Of a stretch of 21,604 nt of DNA, positions 7,294-14,829 are shown piece after piece (positions within the stretch are counted from its first letter, which is position 1; every line of letters begins with the position of its first letter). The stretch covers positions 1-21,604 of the forward strand of contig UROO01000025.1 of NCBI GenBank assembly GCA_900549555.1, in the 5' to 3' direction. Below the pieces are notes generated by a model, which was given only the letters and a program-made list of their open reading frames with translations, was not told the origin of the DNA and made no database searches. A program made the translations under genes and the position numbers. This stretch comes from an uncultured Collinsella sp. GTDB taxonomy: Bacteria > Actinomycetota > Coriobacteriia > Coriobacteriales > Coriobacteriaceae.

Positions 7294-8868
7294 ATGGGAA
7301 AGAAGCACGATAAGAAGGCCGAGCCCGCAGCGGGCAAGACGCCCAAAGGCATGAAGGTCGATAAGGCCGTCAAAAAATTCCGCAAGCTCGAGGGCAAGCT
7401 GTGGACCCGCGAGTACCTGCTCAAGATTGCCGAGTTTGACGGCGCGACGATTGCCCCCGCCAACGGCGCTGCGGCCCGCGCCGATGCTATGGGCACCCTT
7501 GCCGGCGAGCATCACAAGCTCCTGACCAGCGAAAAGTCTGTCGAACTTGTGCGCTCGCTGGCATGTGAGACCGTCGCCGGAGGCAAGATCGACGACCCGC
7601 AGCTGCTCGACGAGATCCGCGTGCTCGGCCGCGACCAGCGCGAAGCGAGCGTCATTCCCACCGAGGAGGCCGAGGCCTGGACCAGGCTCACCTGCGAGGC
7701 CGACGCCGTGTGGCACAAGGCCAAGACGGCCAATGACTGGGCGAGCTTTGAGCCCTATGTGGATAAAATCGTCGCCCAACTTAAGCATCAGGCCGAGCTC
7801 ATGGACCCCAAGCGCGACCCATACGACGTTTGGCTCGACCAGTACGAGCGCGGCCTTTCCACCAAGAGCTTCGACGCGTTTTGCGACGAGGTCAAGGCCA
7901 CGGTCGTGCCGCTCGTGCACGCCATCGGCGAGCGCGGCCAGCAGCCCGCTGCCGACTTTTTGCATGCCCGCGTGTCCGAGGCCGCCCAGCGCGCCATGAG
8001 CTTCGACCTCATGAAGCTCGTCGGCCTGGACCTGGACGACACCACGCTTGCCTTTACCGAGCATCCGTTTAGCGAGGGCTTTGCCGTGGGCGATGCGCGC
8101 ATCGCGACGCACATCTACGAGGACGACTGCATCTCCAACGTCTACAGCATCATTCACGAGGCGGGCCACACCATGTACGAGCTGGGCGTCAATCCCGCCT
8201 ATGCGCGCACCTGTCTTGAGGGCGGCACCTCCATGGGCATCCACGAGAGTCAGAGCCGCTTTTTCGAGAACACCGTGGGTCGCAGCCGCGCCTTTATGGG
8301 ACCGCTGCTCGAGGTGCTGCGCCGCCACGCGCCCGAGGTCTACGGCGACGTTGACGAGGACACGCTCTATCGAGCCGTGAACATCGCGCAGCCGTCGCTG
8401 ATCCGCACCGAGGCCGACGAGCTCACCTACCCGCTGCATATTATGGTGCGCTACCAGATCGAGCGCATGCTGTTTGCCGGCGAGGCCACGGCCAAAGATA
8501 TCCCCGCGCTTTGGAACCGCTTTATGGACGAGTACCTTGGCATTCCCGTTCCCGACGACACGCACGGCTGCCTGCAGGATACGCACTGGAGCGGCGGCTC
8601 GTTTGGCTACTTCCCCACCTATGCGCTGGGCAGCGCCTACGACGCCATGTTTGTGCCGGCCATGTGCCGCGACGGCGTCGACCTCAATGGCGCCTGTGCG
8701 AGCGGCGATTTGGCGCCCGTCCGCGCCTGGCTGGGCGAGCACATTTGGCAGTGGGGCCGCGCCAAGGACGCGCCGGAGCTCATCAAGGGCGCGTGCGGCA
8801 TGGCCTTTGACGCCCGTTACTACTGCAGCTACCTGCAGGACAAGTTCACCACGCTCTACGAGCTGTAA
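7294..8868 (+). CDS. M32 family metallocarboxypeptidase (Taq type)
   Basis: Zinc carboxypeptidase of 524 residues (the family is usually about 500), predicted cytoplasmic since no signal peptide is seen. It removes C-terminal residues from peptides. Family motifs appear in order: HPFSEGFAVGDARIAT (257-272, the HPF and DxRxT motifs), the zinc-binding HEAGH (288-292), IHESQSRFFEN (316-326, with the third metal ligand), and a C-terminal VRYQIER segment. The first 35 residues are Lys-rich and probably disordered, somewhat longer than in typical members. ATG 7294 has AAGGA six bases upstream. It is the only gene on the plus strand in the window, divergent from pheST and convergent with glmM. Its promoter is not obvious. 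The biological role in this organism is unknown beyond peptide turnover. Confidence 0.93.
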   Translation: MGKKHDKKAEPAAGKTPKGMKVDKAVKKFRKLEGKLWTREYLLKIAEFDGATIAPANGAAARADAMGTLAGEHHKLLTSEKSVELVRSLACETVAGGKIDDPQLLDEIRVLGRDQREASVIPTEEAEAWTRLTCEADAVWHKAKTANDWASFEPYVDKIVAQLKHQAELMDPKRDPYDVWLDQYERGLSTKSFDAFCDEVKATVVPLVHAIGERGQQPAADFLHARVSEAAQRAMSFDLMKLVGLDLDDTTLAFTEHPFSEGFAVGDARIATHIYEDDCISNVYSIIHEAGHTMYELGVNPAYARTCLEGGTSMGIHESQSRFFENTVGRSRAFMGPLLEVLRRHAPEVYGDVDEDTLYRAVNIAQPSLIRTEADELTYPLHIMVRYQIERMLFAGEATAKDIPALWNRFMDEYLGIPVPDDTHGCLQDTHWSGGSFGYFPTYALGSAYDAMFVPAMCRDGVDLNGACASGDLAPVRAWLGEHIWQWGRAKDAPELIKGACGMAFDARYYCSYLQDKFTTLYEL

Positions 8869-8880
8869 AGCCCTGCTAGC

Positions 8881-8904
8881 ACGTCAACGTCAACGTCAAC
8901 GCCA
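8881..8904 (+). repeat. Short hexanucleotide tandem repeat
   Basis: Three exact copies of ACGTCA and one ACGCCA lie in a row just after the peptidase stop codon. A partly inverted copy (GTTGACG) follows at about 8912. It is probably replication-slippage DNA in the convergent intergenic gap; no function is apparent. Confidence 0.7.
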
Positions 8905-8975
8905 ACCATGTTGACGCCAATGTCTTGGCGACGTCAGCGAAAACGGCCCTAAGCGAGCAAGGTGACGTGAAATGA

Positions 8976-9004
8976 AAGGGCGCTGACCTTCTGGTCGCGC
9001 CCTT
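8976..9004. terminator. Hairpin between convergent genes, candidate bidirectional terminator
   Basis: AAGGGCGC (8976..8983) and GCGCCCTT (8997..9004) form an 8-bp stem that continues through GACC/GGTC to a TTCT loop. T-rich sequence follows only weakly on each side (TTGAAATT on plus, CCCTTTCATTT on minus). Its place between two convergent genes fits a shared terminator. Confidence 0.55.
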
Positions 9005-9052
9005 GAAATTGAACGTCAGATTGCCGCTTGGGGCCGTTTGCAGCGTCGAGCC

Positions 9053-9080
9053 GTTACGCGGTTTGGTAAAACCGCGTAAC
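9053..9080 (-). terminator. Perfect 12-bp hairpin touching the glmM stop codon
   Basis: GTTACGCGGTTT and AAACCGCGTAAC are perfect complements around a four-base loop. The stem begins on the last base of the glmM stop codon. No T-tract follows on the minus strand, so it may stabilise the 3' end or act with the hairpin at 8976..9004 rather than terminate alone. Confidence 0.55.
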
Positions 9081-10411
9081 TATAGAGCTTCCAGCGCCGC
9101 GGCGATGCGCTTCATGGCGGCGTCGGCAGCTGCCTGGTCGGGAGCTTCGGCCAAAACGCGAATCACCGACTCGGTTCCACTCTTGCGCACCAGCACGCGG
9201 CCCTCGCCCGCCAGCGACGCCTCGGCCTCGGCGATGGCGGCTTGCACGCCCATGTTGCCCAGCGCGGCGTCTTTATCCGCCACGCGTACGGCAGCCTGCG
9301 CCTGCGGCAGTAGCTTGCACGGAGCCGTGAGCTGCGAGAGCGTCTCGCGCTCGGCACGAATCACTTCCATCACGCGCAGCGAGGTCATAATGCCGTCGCC
9401 CGTGCGCTCGATATCACCAAAGATCGTGTGGCCCGTCTGCTCGCCGCCCAGGCTGTAGCCGCCCTCGCGCATCTTGGCATACACATGACGGTCGCCCACG
9501 CCGCTGGTCACGGCGCTTAGACCGGCAAGCTCCAGCGACTTGACCAGGCCAAAGTTGCTGGCGATTGTCGGCACCACGGTACCGCCCGAAAGGCGACCGT
9601 GCTTGTTCAGGTACACGCCGCACACATACAGGATCTGGTCGCCGTCGACCACGCGACCACGCTCGTCCACGGCCAGGCAGCGGTCGGCATCGCCGTCGTA
9701 GGCAAAGCCAACGTCCAGGCCCTGCTCCACCACGTGGCGCTGCAGACGCTCCATATGCGTGGAGCCGCAGTCAACGTTGATGTTAAAACCATCGGGCGCG
9801 GCGTTAATCACGCGCACATCGGCACCCAGCGCGTCGAACACCGGCTTGGCCACCGAGGATGCCGAGCCGTTGGCGCAGTCGAGACCGATCTTGACGCCCT
9901 GCAGCGAAAAGTTCGCGCTAGCGATGAGCGAGGCGATGTAGCGGTTGCGGCCCTGCATGTAGTCGACCGTGGCACCGATGTGGTTGCCCGTAGCCAGCGG
10001 CACCTCGCTCTTGCCATCGATATAGTCCTCGATGAGCTCCAACACGTCCTCGTCCATCTTAAAGCCGTCGCTGTTGACGAGCTTAATGCCGTTATCGCAA
10101 AACGGGTTGTGGCTCGCACTGATCATGATGCCGCAATCGAAGCAGCCCTCAACGGTCTGATGCGCCACGCCCGGCGTCGGGATCACGTGCAGCATATAGG
10201 CGTCCGCACCGCTCGCGACCAAGCCGCTCACCAGCGCCGCCTCGAACATATAGCTCGAGCGACGCGTGTCCTTGCCCACGATCACGCGTGCTTTGGTCCC
10301 GCGGTTGGCGCCGTAATACCAGCCCACAAAGCGGCCGATCTTATAAGCGTGCTCTACCGTCAGCCCAACGTTGGCCTCGCCGCGAAAGCCGTCGGTGCCA
10401 AAGTACTTCAT
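9080..10411 (-). CDS. glmM: Phosphoglucosamine mutase
   Basis: Cytoplasmic enzyme of 443 residues that converts glucosamine-6-phosphate to glucosamine-1-phosphate, feeding UDP-GlcNAc and peptidoglycan synthesis. The N-terminus KYFGTDGFRGEAN is diagnostic of GlmM. The catalytic phosphoserine is Ser100 in SASHNP (98-103), the Mg2+ loop is DGDADR (239-244), the substrate loop is GGEQTGH, and the C-terminal phosphate-binding motif is RKSGTESVIR. The length is as expected for the family. ATG 10411 is preceded by AAGGAGAG. The 83-base gap upstream holds a terminator-like hairpin, so glmM either has its own weak promoter in the end of the neighbouring gene or depends on read-through. A perfect hairpin touches its stop codon. 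Confidence 0.96.
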   Translation of the reverse strand: MKYFGTDGFRGEANVGLTVEHAYKIGRFVGWYYGANRGTKARVIVGKDTRRSSYMFEAALVSGLVASGADAYMLHVIPTPGVAHQTVEGCFDCGIMISASHNPFCDNGIKLVNSDGFKMDEDVLELIEDYIDGKSEVPLATGNHIGATVDYMQGRNRYIASLIASANFSLQGVKIGLDCANGSASSVAKPVFDALGADVRVINAAPDGFNINVDCGSTHMERLQRHVVEQGLDVGFAYDGDADRCLAVDERGRVVDGDQILYVCGVYLNKHGRLSGGTVVPTIASNFGLVKSLELAGLSAVTSGVGDRHVYAKMREGGYSLGGEQTGHTIFGDIERTGDGIMTSLRVMEVIRAERETLSQLTAPCKLLPQAQAAVRVADKDAALGNMGVQAAIAEAEASLAGEGRVLVRKSGTESVIRVLAEAPDQAAADAAMKRIAAALEAL

Positions 10412-10424
10412 GCGCTCTCCTTAC

Positions 10425-10457
10425 AAAATAGGGGCGAACAGATTGCCCGTCCGCCCC
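10425..10457 (-). terminator. Terminator or attenuator between the DUF4012 gene and glmM
   Basis: On the minus strand GGGGCGGAC (10457..10449) pairs with GTTCGCCCC (10439..10431) in a 9-bp stem with one G-T wobble and a nine-base loop, followed by TATTTT. Only 13 bases separate the T-tract from the glmM start, which leaves no room for a promoter after it. It may end the DUF4012 transcript or act as a leader attenuator for glmM. Confidence 0.6.
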
Positions 10458-10494
10458 AAAATGGTACTCGATTATCTGCGCTACCAGAAAAACC

Positions 10495-12834
10495 CTACGC
10501 CGACGCGCTGTCGCGAGCCGCCTGGCATGTAGGAGTCTGACGCAGCGTAAGCGGCTTGTCCCCCGCCTCGGCCGACGTGGTCAGCGTATACGTGATCGTC
10601 GTCGTCTCGCCAGCATGCAGGTCAACGGTGCCCGAATAGAAGGGGATTCCATGCCACGTAGCGGCGCCAAGACCAAACTGGGTGCCCTCAACCGTAAGGT
10701 CACTGATGTTGCCGCCCGTCGGGGCAAACACTGAGACATTCAGGCGTTCGTCGTCACGCGCGGCACCGGGTGCGCTCGCCGCAACGTAGTCGGGCAGCTT
10801 GCCAGCCTCCTCCTGCGTCATGATGTTCGTCAGGGTAACGGTGATGCGATAGGAGCACGTGCCGTCGCCGTTCTTCACGCCCTGGCCAATCTGCGTGTCG
10901 GCGTTCAGATACCAGTCGAGCTTGGAGAAGCTCAGGTTGTTAAAGTAAACGCCGGCAACGGGATCGGCACCCGGATCATCCGGATCGGGCAGCGAAGCGT
11001 CAATGCCCGTCTCTTTGATGGCATTCTGCTCATCATCGTTTCTCATCCAAGCAATCAGACGGCCCTCTTCGGCACCGCGCTCGAATGCACCGACAAGCTT
11101 CGTAACGTCGACGTCACCGATGCCACCGAGAATCTTGTCGAAGGCGGCGCTGGCAACAGATGCAAAGATGCCGTCCGATTCTTCGACCGGATAGTTCCAA
11201 TACACATCATGCATGAGAACTTTCGCCGCGTTGGTACCGTCGACGACCGTACCATCGGGCAGCGAGACATTACCGACAAGGCCCAGCAGGTACTGCAAGA
11301 ACACCGGATCGATGCCGACGACGCCATCAACGTCCTGCCCATACTGGGACTTCCACAGCGCGGCAACACGCTGCGAGTTGCGGGGCCAATCGGGCGAATA
11401 CGCGTTACCAGAGTTGTACAGGTTGCTGTGGTCACCAAACAGTGCCTCGTCCTCTTCGTCGACGCTCTCAACCGCCTCGTCTTTGCTGAGCGCAATACAT
11501 GGAACAAAGTCACCGATCGACATCTGGCCATCGGTGACTGAAATCAAACCTTGCGAACCACCAAAACCGCCGCAAGCACGAATCTCGACGTTGTTCATGG
11601 CATACACAAGATAGTTGCGCGTCTGGCCGTTGGCGCCAAGCATCTGGGGCAGAACGGGAGCGACCTTCTCTGCCGCGTCGACTACACCGTTCAGGGTGGC
11701 AAAGCCGTCCTTTGCCTTATCGACCAGCTCGGTCACCCGGGCGATATGTGTATCGCCAATACCCTGCACCTTTTTGTTGGCGCTCTTGAACGCCTTCGAG
11801 CTATCGGAGAGCGAATCGGCGACCGCCTGCAGCGCGGACACGTTGATTGTCCCGTTCTGGAACAGCTTGCCGGGCGTTGCCTGAGCGAGATTATCGGCCA
11901 TGGGGACCAGTGCGCCGCTCGAAACATCGGACAGAGCGTCGACCATGGTGCGGGCGGCGTTAATATCGCCGCCGTACACCGGAATGAACGAAGCCATCGT
12001 CCACACCGGACTCGAGGTCTCCTTCTTCATGCTGCTGCAGAGCTCGTCGATCTTTTTCGCATCATCGGGCAGGGTCGAAAAATCGCCCGACGTGACCTTG
12101 TCCTTAAGGCCGCCGACAATCTCGACAGTTTCCTTTGCCTGGCTCTTCACGGTTTTTGCCGAGTTAAACAGCATGAAGCCACTCACGCCAAAAGCGACAA
12201 GAACCACCGCGACGATGGCAGCGACAACGGCTGCAACGCGACGCTTCTTGCGCTCGCCCTTGCGATGGCGATGGCGAACCAGGCCGTTCGAGGTCGGGCT
12301 CGTCGAGGAATCACCGCCGTAGTTCAAGCCAAAATCGTAATAATCTTCTTTAGAGCCCGAGCCCTTAAACTCGGCACCGTCGTCATTGAGACGGGCAAAC
12401 GCGCCGGTTTCGGAAGCGCCCGTATAGATAGTGCCTAGGTTACCCGTAAGCCCTGCGTCTTCAGCAGAAGAAGCACTATTGGCGGGATTGGCAGAGCTGA
12501 TGGGGCTGGCGTTGTGGGCGCGATGAGCGTTGTTAGCGGGGCCAGTGGAGCCGGCGACATTTGCACCGCCCGTTGGCGCCGGACGGACCCCGGCCGACGA
12601 AGCCGCAGAGCCCGACCCGCCCGGAAATGCCTGCCTGCCTACGCGACCAGCCTGTTTTGCCTTTTGAGACTGTTCGTACAGAGCGGCAAACATCGCCGTT
12701 TCGCCCGGAGACGTACGGTTGCCAGCACCGTTTTGGCTGGATCCACTCGGTACGCCAGCGTTTCCAGTCCCATTTGAACGCGGCGGAACTGCAGAGCGCT
12801 CGCCGTCGCCGTTCTTAAAGTGGTTACCAGCCAT
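10495..12834 (-). CDS. DUF4012 domain-containing membrane-anchored surface protein
   Basis: Protein of 779 residues with three parts. Residues 1-185 are a low-complexity region rich in Gly, Asn, Ser, Ala and Pro, probably cytoplasmic and disordered. A basic stretch (RHRHRKGERKKRR) then precedes one transmembrane helix at about 199-223. The rest is predicted to be outside the cell. Within it, LVYAMNNVEIRACGGFGGSQ followed by GLISVTDGQ is the core signature of DUF4012, known from actinobacterial and other Gram-positive envelope proteins without firm function. The end has a beta-rich segment (HAGETTTITYTLTT) before a short tail. ATG 12834 has GAGGA seven bases upstream. A candidate promoter lies in the 139-base gap behind it. 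A link to envelope polysaccharide is suggested only by family context and the nearby glmM. Confidence 0.85.
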   Translation of the reverse strand: MAGNHFKNGDGERSAVPPRSNGTGNAGVPSGSSQNGAGNRTSPGETAMFAALYEQSQKAKQAGRVGRQAFPGGSGSAASSAGVRPAPTGGANVAGSTGPANNAHRAHNASPISSANPANSASSAEDAGLTGNLGTIYTGASETGAFARLNDDGAEFKGSGSKEDYYDFGLNYGGDSSTSPTSNGLVRHRHRKGERKKRRVAAVVAAIVAVVLVAFGVSGFMLFNSAKTVKSQAKETVEIVGGLKDKVTSGDFSTLPDDAKKIDELCSSMKKETSSPVWTMASFIPVYGGDINAARTMVDALSDVSSGALVPMADNLAQATPGKLFQNGTINVSALQAVADSLSDSSKAFKSANKKVQGIGDTHIARVTELVDKAKDGFATLNGVVDAAEKVAPVLPQMLGANGQTRNYLVYAMNNVEIRACGGFGGSQGLISVTDGQMSIGDFVPCIALSKDEAVESVDEEDEALFGDHSNLYNSGNAYSPDWPRNSQRVAALWKSQYGQDVDGVVGIDPVFLQYLLGLVGNVSLPDGTVVDGTNAAKVLMHDVYWNYPVEESDGIFASVASAAFDKILGGIGDVDVTKLVGAFERGAEEGRLIAWMRNDDEQNAIKETGIDASLPDPDDPGADPVAGVYFNNLSFSKLDWYLNADTQIGQGVKNGDGTCSYRITVTLTNIMTQEEAGKLPDYVAASAPGAARDDERLNVSVFAPTGGNISDLTVEGTQFGLGAATWHGIPFYSGTVDLHAGETTTITYTLTTSAEAGDKPLTLRQTPTCQAARDSASA

Positions 12835-12875
12835 AGAGGAGTCCTCGCAATACTAAAAGTCAATAACGCTATTAG

Positions 12876-12904
12876 TTTATGACATATTTGGCATCGTCAG
12901 TTAA
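12876..12904 (-). promoter_or_regulatory. Candidate promoter of the DUF4012 gene
   Basis: On the minus strand TTAACT (12904..12899) and CATAAA (12881..12876) are spaced by 17 bases; each matches consensus at 4/6. The surrounding DNA is clearly more AT-rich than its neighbours, as expected for a promoter. The boxes are weak, so the call is tentative. Confidence 0.35.
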
Positions 12905-12973
12905 ACTCCAGATGCAGGCACCAATTCGCGGAATTGTGGTGCAACACCGCGTCCGTCTAGGCAGCGGCGTGAG

Positions 12974-13996
12974 CTATACCGTCAGGAACATCATTGCGAT
13001 AATCATGGCAAAGCCGATAAGATCGGTCGGCAAAAACACCGTGCCCAGCATAACGGCGCTGGTAATGGTTGCCGAGACCGGCTCCACGGTTCCGATGAGG
13101 CTCGCACGCACCGAGCCGATGTCCTTAACGCCCTGCATATACAGCATGTAGGCAAAAAACGAGCCAATGACCACAAACACCGCGAGCGCCTCGATACCGG
13201 CAGCATCGAGCGCCGGCATATGAGCCCACGGCTGCACGAAGACGCACGAGACCACGCCCGCTGTGAGCATGGCAGAGCCTGTAACGATGGGGCTGCCGTA
13301 TTCGGGCAGAATCTTGGCGGGAATCACCGCCATACAGGCTGCGCTAACCGCACACATAAGGCCTGCGACCAGACCAAGCGGCGATATGCTCAAACTGGTC
13401 GGGTCGCCGCCGGTAGCGATTAAAAAGGTGCCACCGAGGGCCAGACCGATGCCGATCGTCTCGCGAGCGCGCGGCATGCGGCGATCGACCACGCAGGCGT
13501 AACCCATGATGATGACCAGCTGCAGGCACTGGAGCACCGTCGCGGTTCCGGCATTGGTCAGACGCACGGCCGAAAGATAGCAGAACTGGTTGAACAGCAG
13601 GCCAAAAGCGGTAAAAAGCAGCAGTTGCCTACGGTCGGCGGGCGTGGTCCAGAGCCTAACCAGACGCTCGCGATCGCGCGTGACCACCACGGCCATAAAG
13701 AGCAGGCCGGCGAGAATCTGCCGTATGCTCATAAGCCACAGCGTATCGACATGGTAGGTATCGAACAAAAAACTCGCGCTGGTGCCCGAGAAACCCCAAA
13801 ACGAACCGCCCACCAGCGTGGCTAAAACACCCGTGATCATCTTGCGCGTCTGGGCGTCGTTGAGACGGTCGCGCCAGACGCGACGGGTGTTGCGGCTGAG
13901 CTCGTCAGTTCCCTCGGGCACGACAAAATCGGACGCCGCCGTCATCGGCACCGAAGCCCTTTCGCGTGCACGCTGAGCTGTGCGTTCCTGCTCCAT
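12974..13996 (-). CDS. EamA/DMT family transporter
   Basis: Integral membrane protein of 340 residues with two repeated EamA halves, about residues 55-190 and 205-338, each with about five hydrophobic helices. This is the standard ten-helix layout of drug/metabolite transporters. Typical features are the GGSFWGFSGTSASFLF entry helix and the closing IGTVEPVSATITSAVMLG stretch, which matches the family's conserved end-of-repeat motif. The first 50 residues are charged and cytoplasmic, longer than in most members. ATG 13996 has a GGGGGAG site upstream. The substrate cannot be read from sequence; family members export amino acids, nucleosides or other metabolites. It starts 127 bases from the end of the surface-export cluster and looks like a separate unit. 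Confidence 0.9.
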   Translation of the reverse strand: MEQERTAQRARERASVPMTAASDFVVPEGTDELSRNTRRVWRDRLNDAQTRKMITGVLATLVGGSFWGFSGTSASFLFDTYHVDTLWLMSIRQILAGLLFMAVVVTRDRERLVRLWTTPADRRQLLLFTAFGLLFNQFCYLSAVRLTNAGTATVLQCLQLVIIMGYACVVDRRMPRARETIGIGLALGGTFLIATGGDPTSLSISPLGLVAGLMCAVSAACMAVIPAKILPEYGSPIVTGSAMLTAGVVSCVFVQPWAHMPALDAAGIEALAVFVVIGSFFAYMLYMQGVKDIGSVRASLIGTVEPVSATITSAVMLGTVFLPTDLIGFAMIIAMMFLTV

Positions 13997-14121
13997 CCCA
14001 CTCCCCCGAAATCAATTGGCAACAAAGCGCTCAAACTGTAGCACGAATATCGGCATGAAAAAGCAGACAATTCGGAACGTCTACGAGCATACAAATTGCA
14101 GGGACGAAAGGCGCAGACGCG

Positions 14122-14829
14122 CTATGCCGAGTGGCTGGAACCGTCTAGGGCGCCGGGGTCGGCTTCCGCACTTTCATCGGTATGGCCACCGTCGTTCTGC
14201 TCCTTGGCGTTGTCCTGGCCTTCCTGCTCGCGGCGACGTTTTTCGCGAATCTGCTCCACGGCTGCGCGCAGGGCGGCCTCGTCCTCGGCGCGCGCCACCT
14301 CTTGCGTGGTTTTGACCATATGGCGAATCTCGAGCACCAGCAGCACGATCAGCGGCACCACGATAAGCGGGAAGAACAGCAGCGGGTTGGTGAGCAGCGA
14401 CACCACCACGCCCAGGCCTGCCGAGACAAAGACCACGCGGCCCACCACATCGGCGGCGGGCACGGGCGCGGCGTCCTCGACCGGATTGGCGTCGCCCTTG
14501 GTGTGGTAGACCGGCGAGCCGTCGGACGCGGCCTCCACGGCAACGATGCGGTGCGTGTTGAGCGAACCCTCCAGCGCGTCATCGGACGAATGGAAGGTGA
14601 TGATATCGCCCACCTGGTAGACCTGGCTGTTGTCGGTATCGACGACGATAAACGAATGCACGGGAATCGCCGGCTCCATCGAGCCGGTCAGCGTGCGCAT
14701 AAAGCCATAGCCCATGATGGTGGGGATCTCGCCGGCGGGCGTGAACACCGTGCGCAGCAGCACCACAAAGGCGACCAGGATCACCACGGTCGCCAGCACG
14801 TTGATCACGCGGAGCACATGCTTCATCAC
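14122..14829 (-). CDS. Signal peptidase I, S26B (SipW/ER type), second copy
   Basis: Membrane serine peptidase of 235 residues that should cleave signal peptides outside the cytoplasmic membrane. It has an N-terminal helix at about 8-28, the catalytic Ser50 in TGSMEP, a His93 in NTHRI where bacterial-type enzymes have Lys, and Asp113 in HTKGDANP. The Ser-His-Asp pattern marks the archaeal/ER/SipW class. A second helix at about 148-167 is followed by a charged helix (about 170-210) and an acidic disordered end, predicted cytoplasmic. Start is GTG 14829 or ATG 14826; both overlap the end of the coiled-coil gene by one to four bases, so the two are translationally coupled. It is the last gene of the cluster, and I see no clear terminator after it. 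Confidence 0.88.
   Translation of the reverse strand: MMKHVLRVINVLATVVILVAFVVLLRTVFTPAGEIPTIMGYGFMRTLTGSMEPAIPVHSFIVVDTDNSQVYQVGDIITFHSSDDALEGSLNTHRIVAVEAASDGSPVYHTKGDANPVEDAAPVPAADVVGRVVFVSAGLGVVVSLLTNPLLFFPLIVVPLIVLLVLEIRHMVKTTQEVARAEDEAALRAAVEQIREKRRREQEGQDNAKEQNDGGHTDESAEADPGALDGSSHSA

Noticed and set aside
7150..8742. Minus-strand frame of 530 codons opposite the M32 peptidase
   Set aside because: The plus-strand frame carries every M32 motif and a ribosome site; the antisense product shows no family features.
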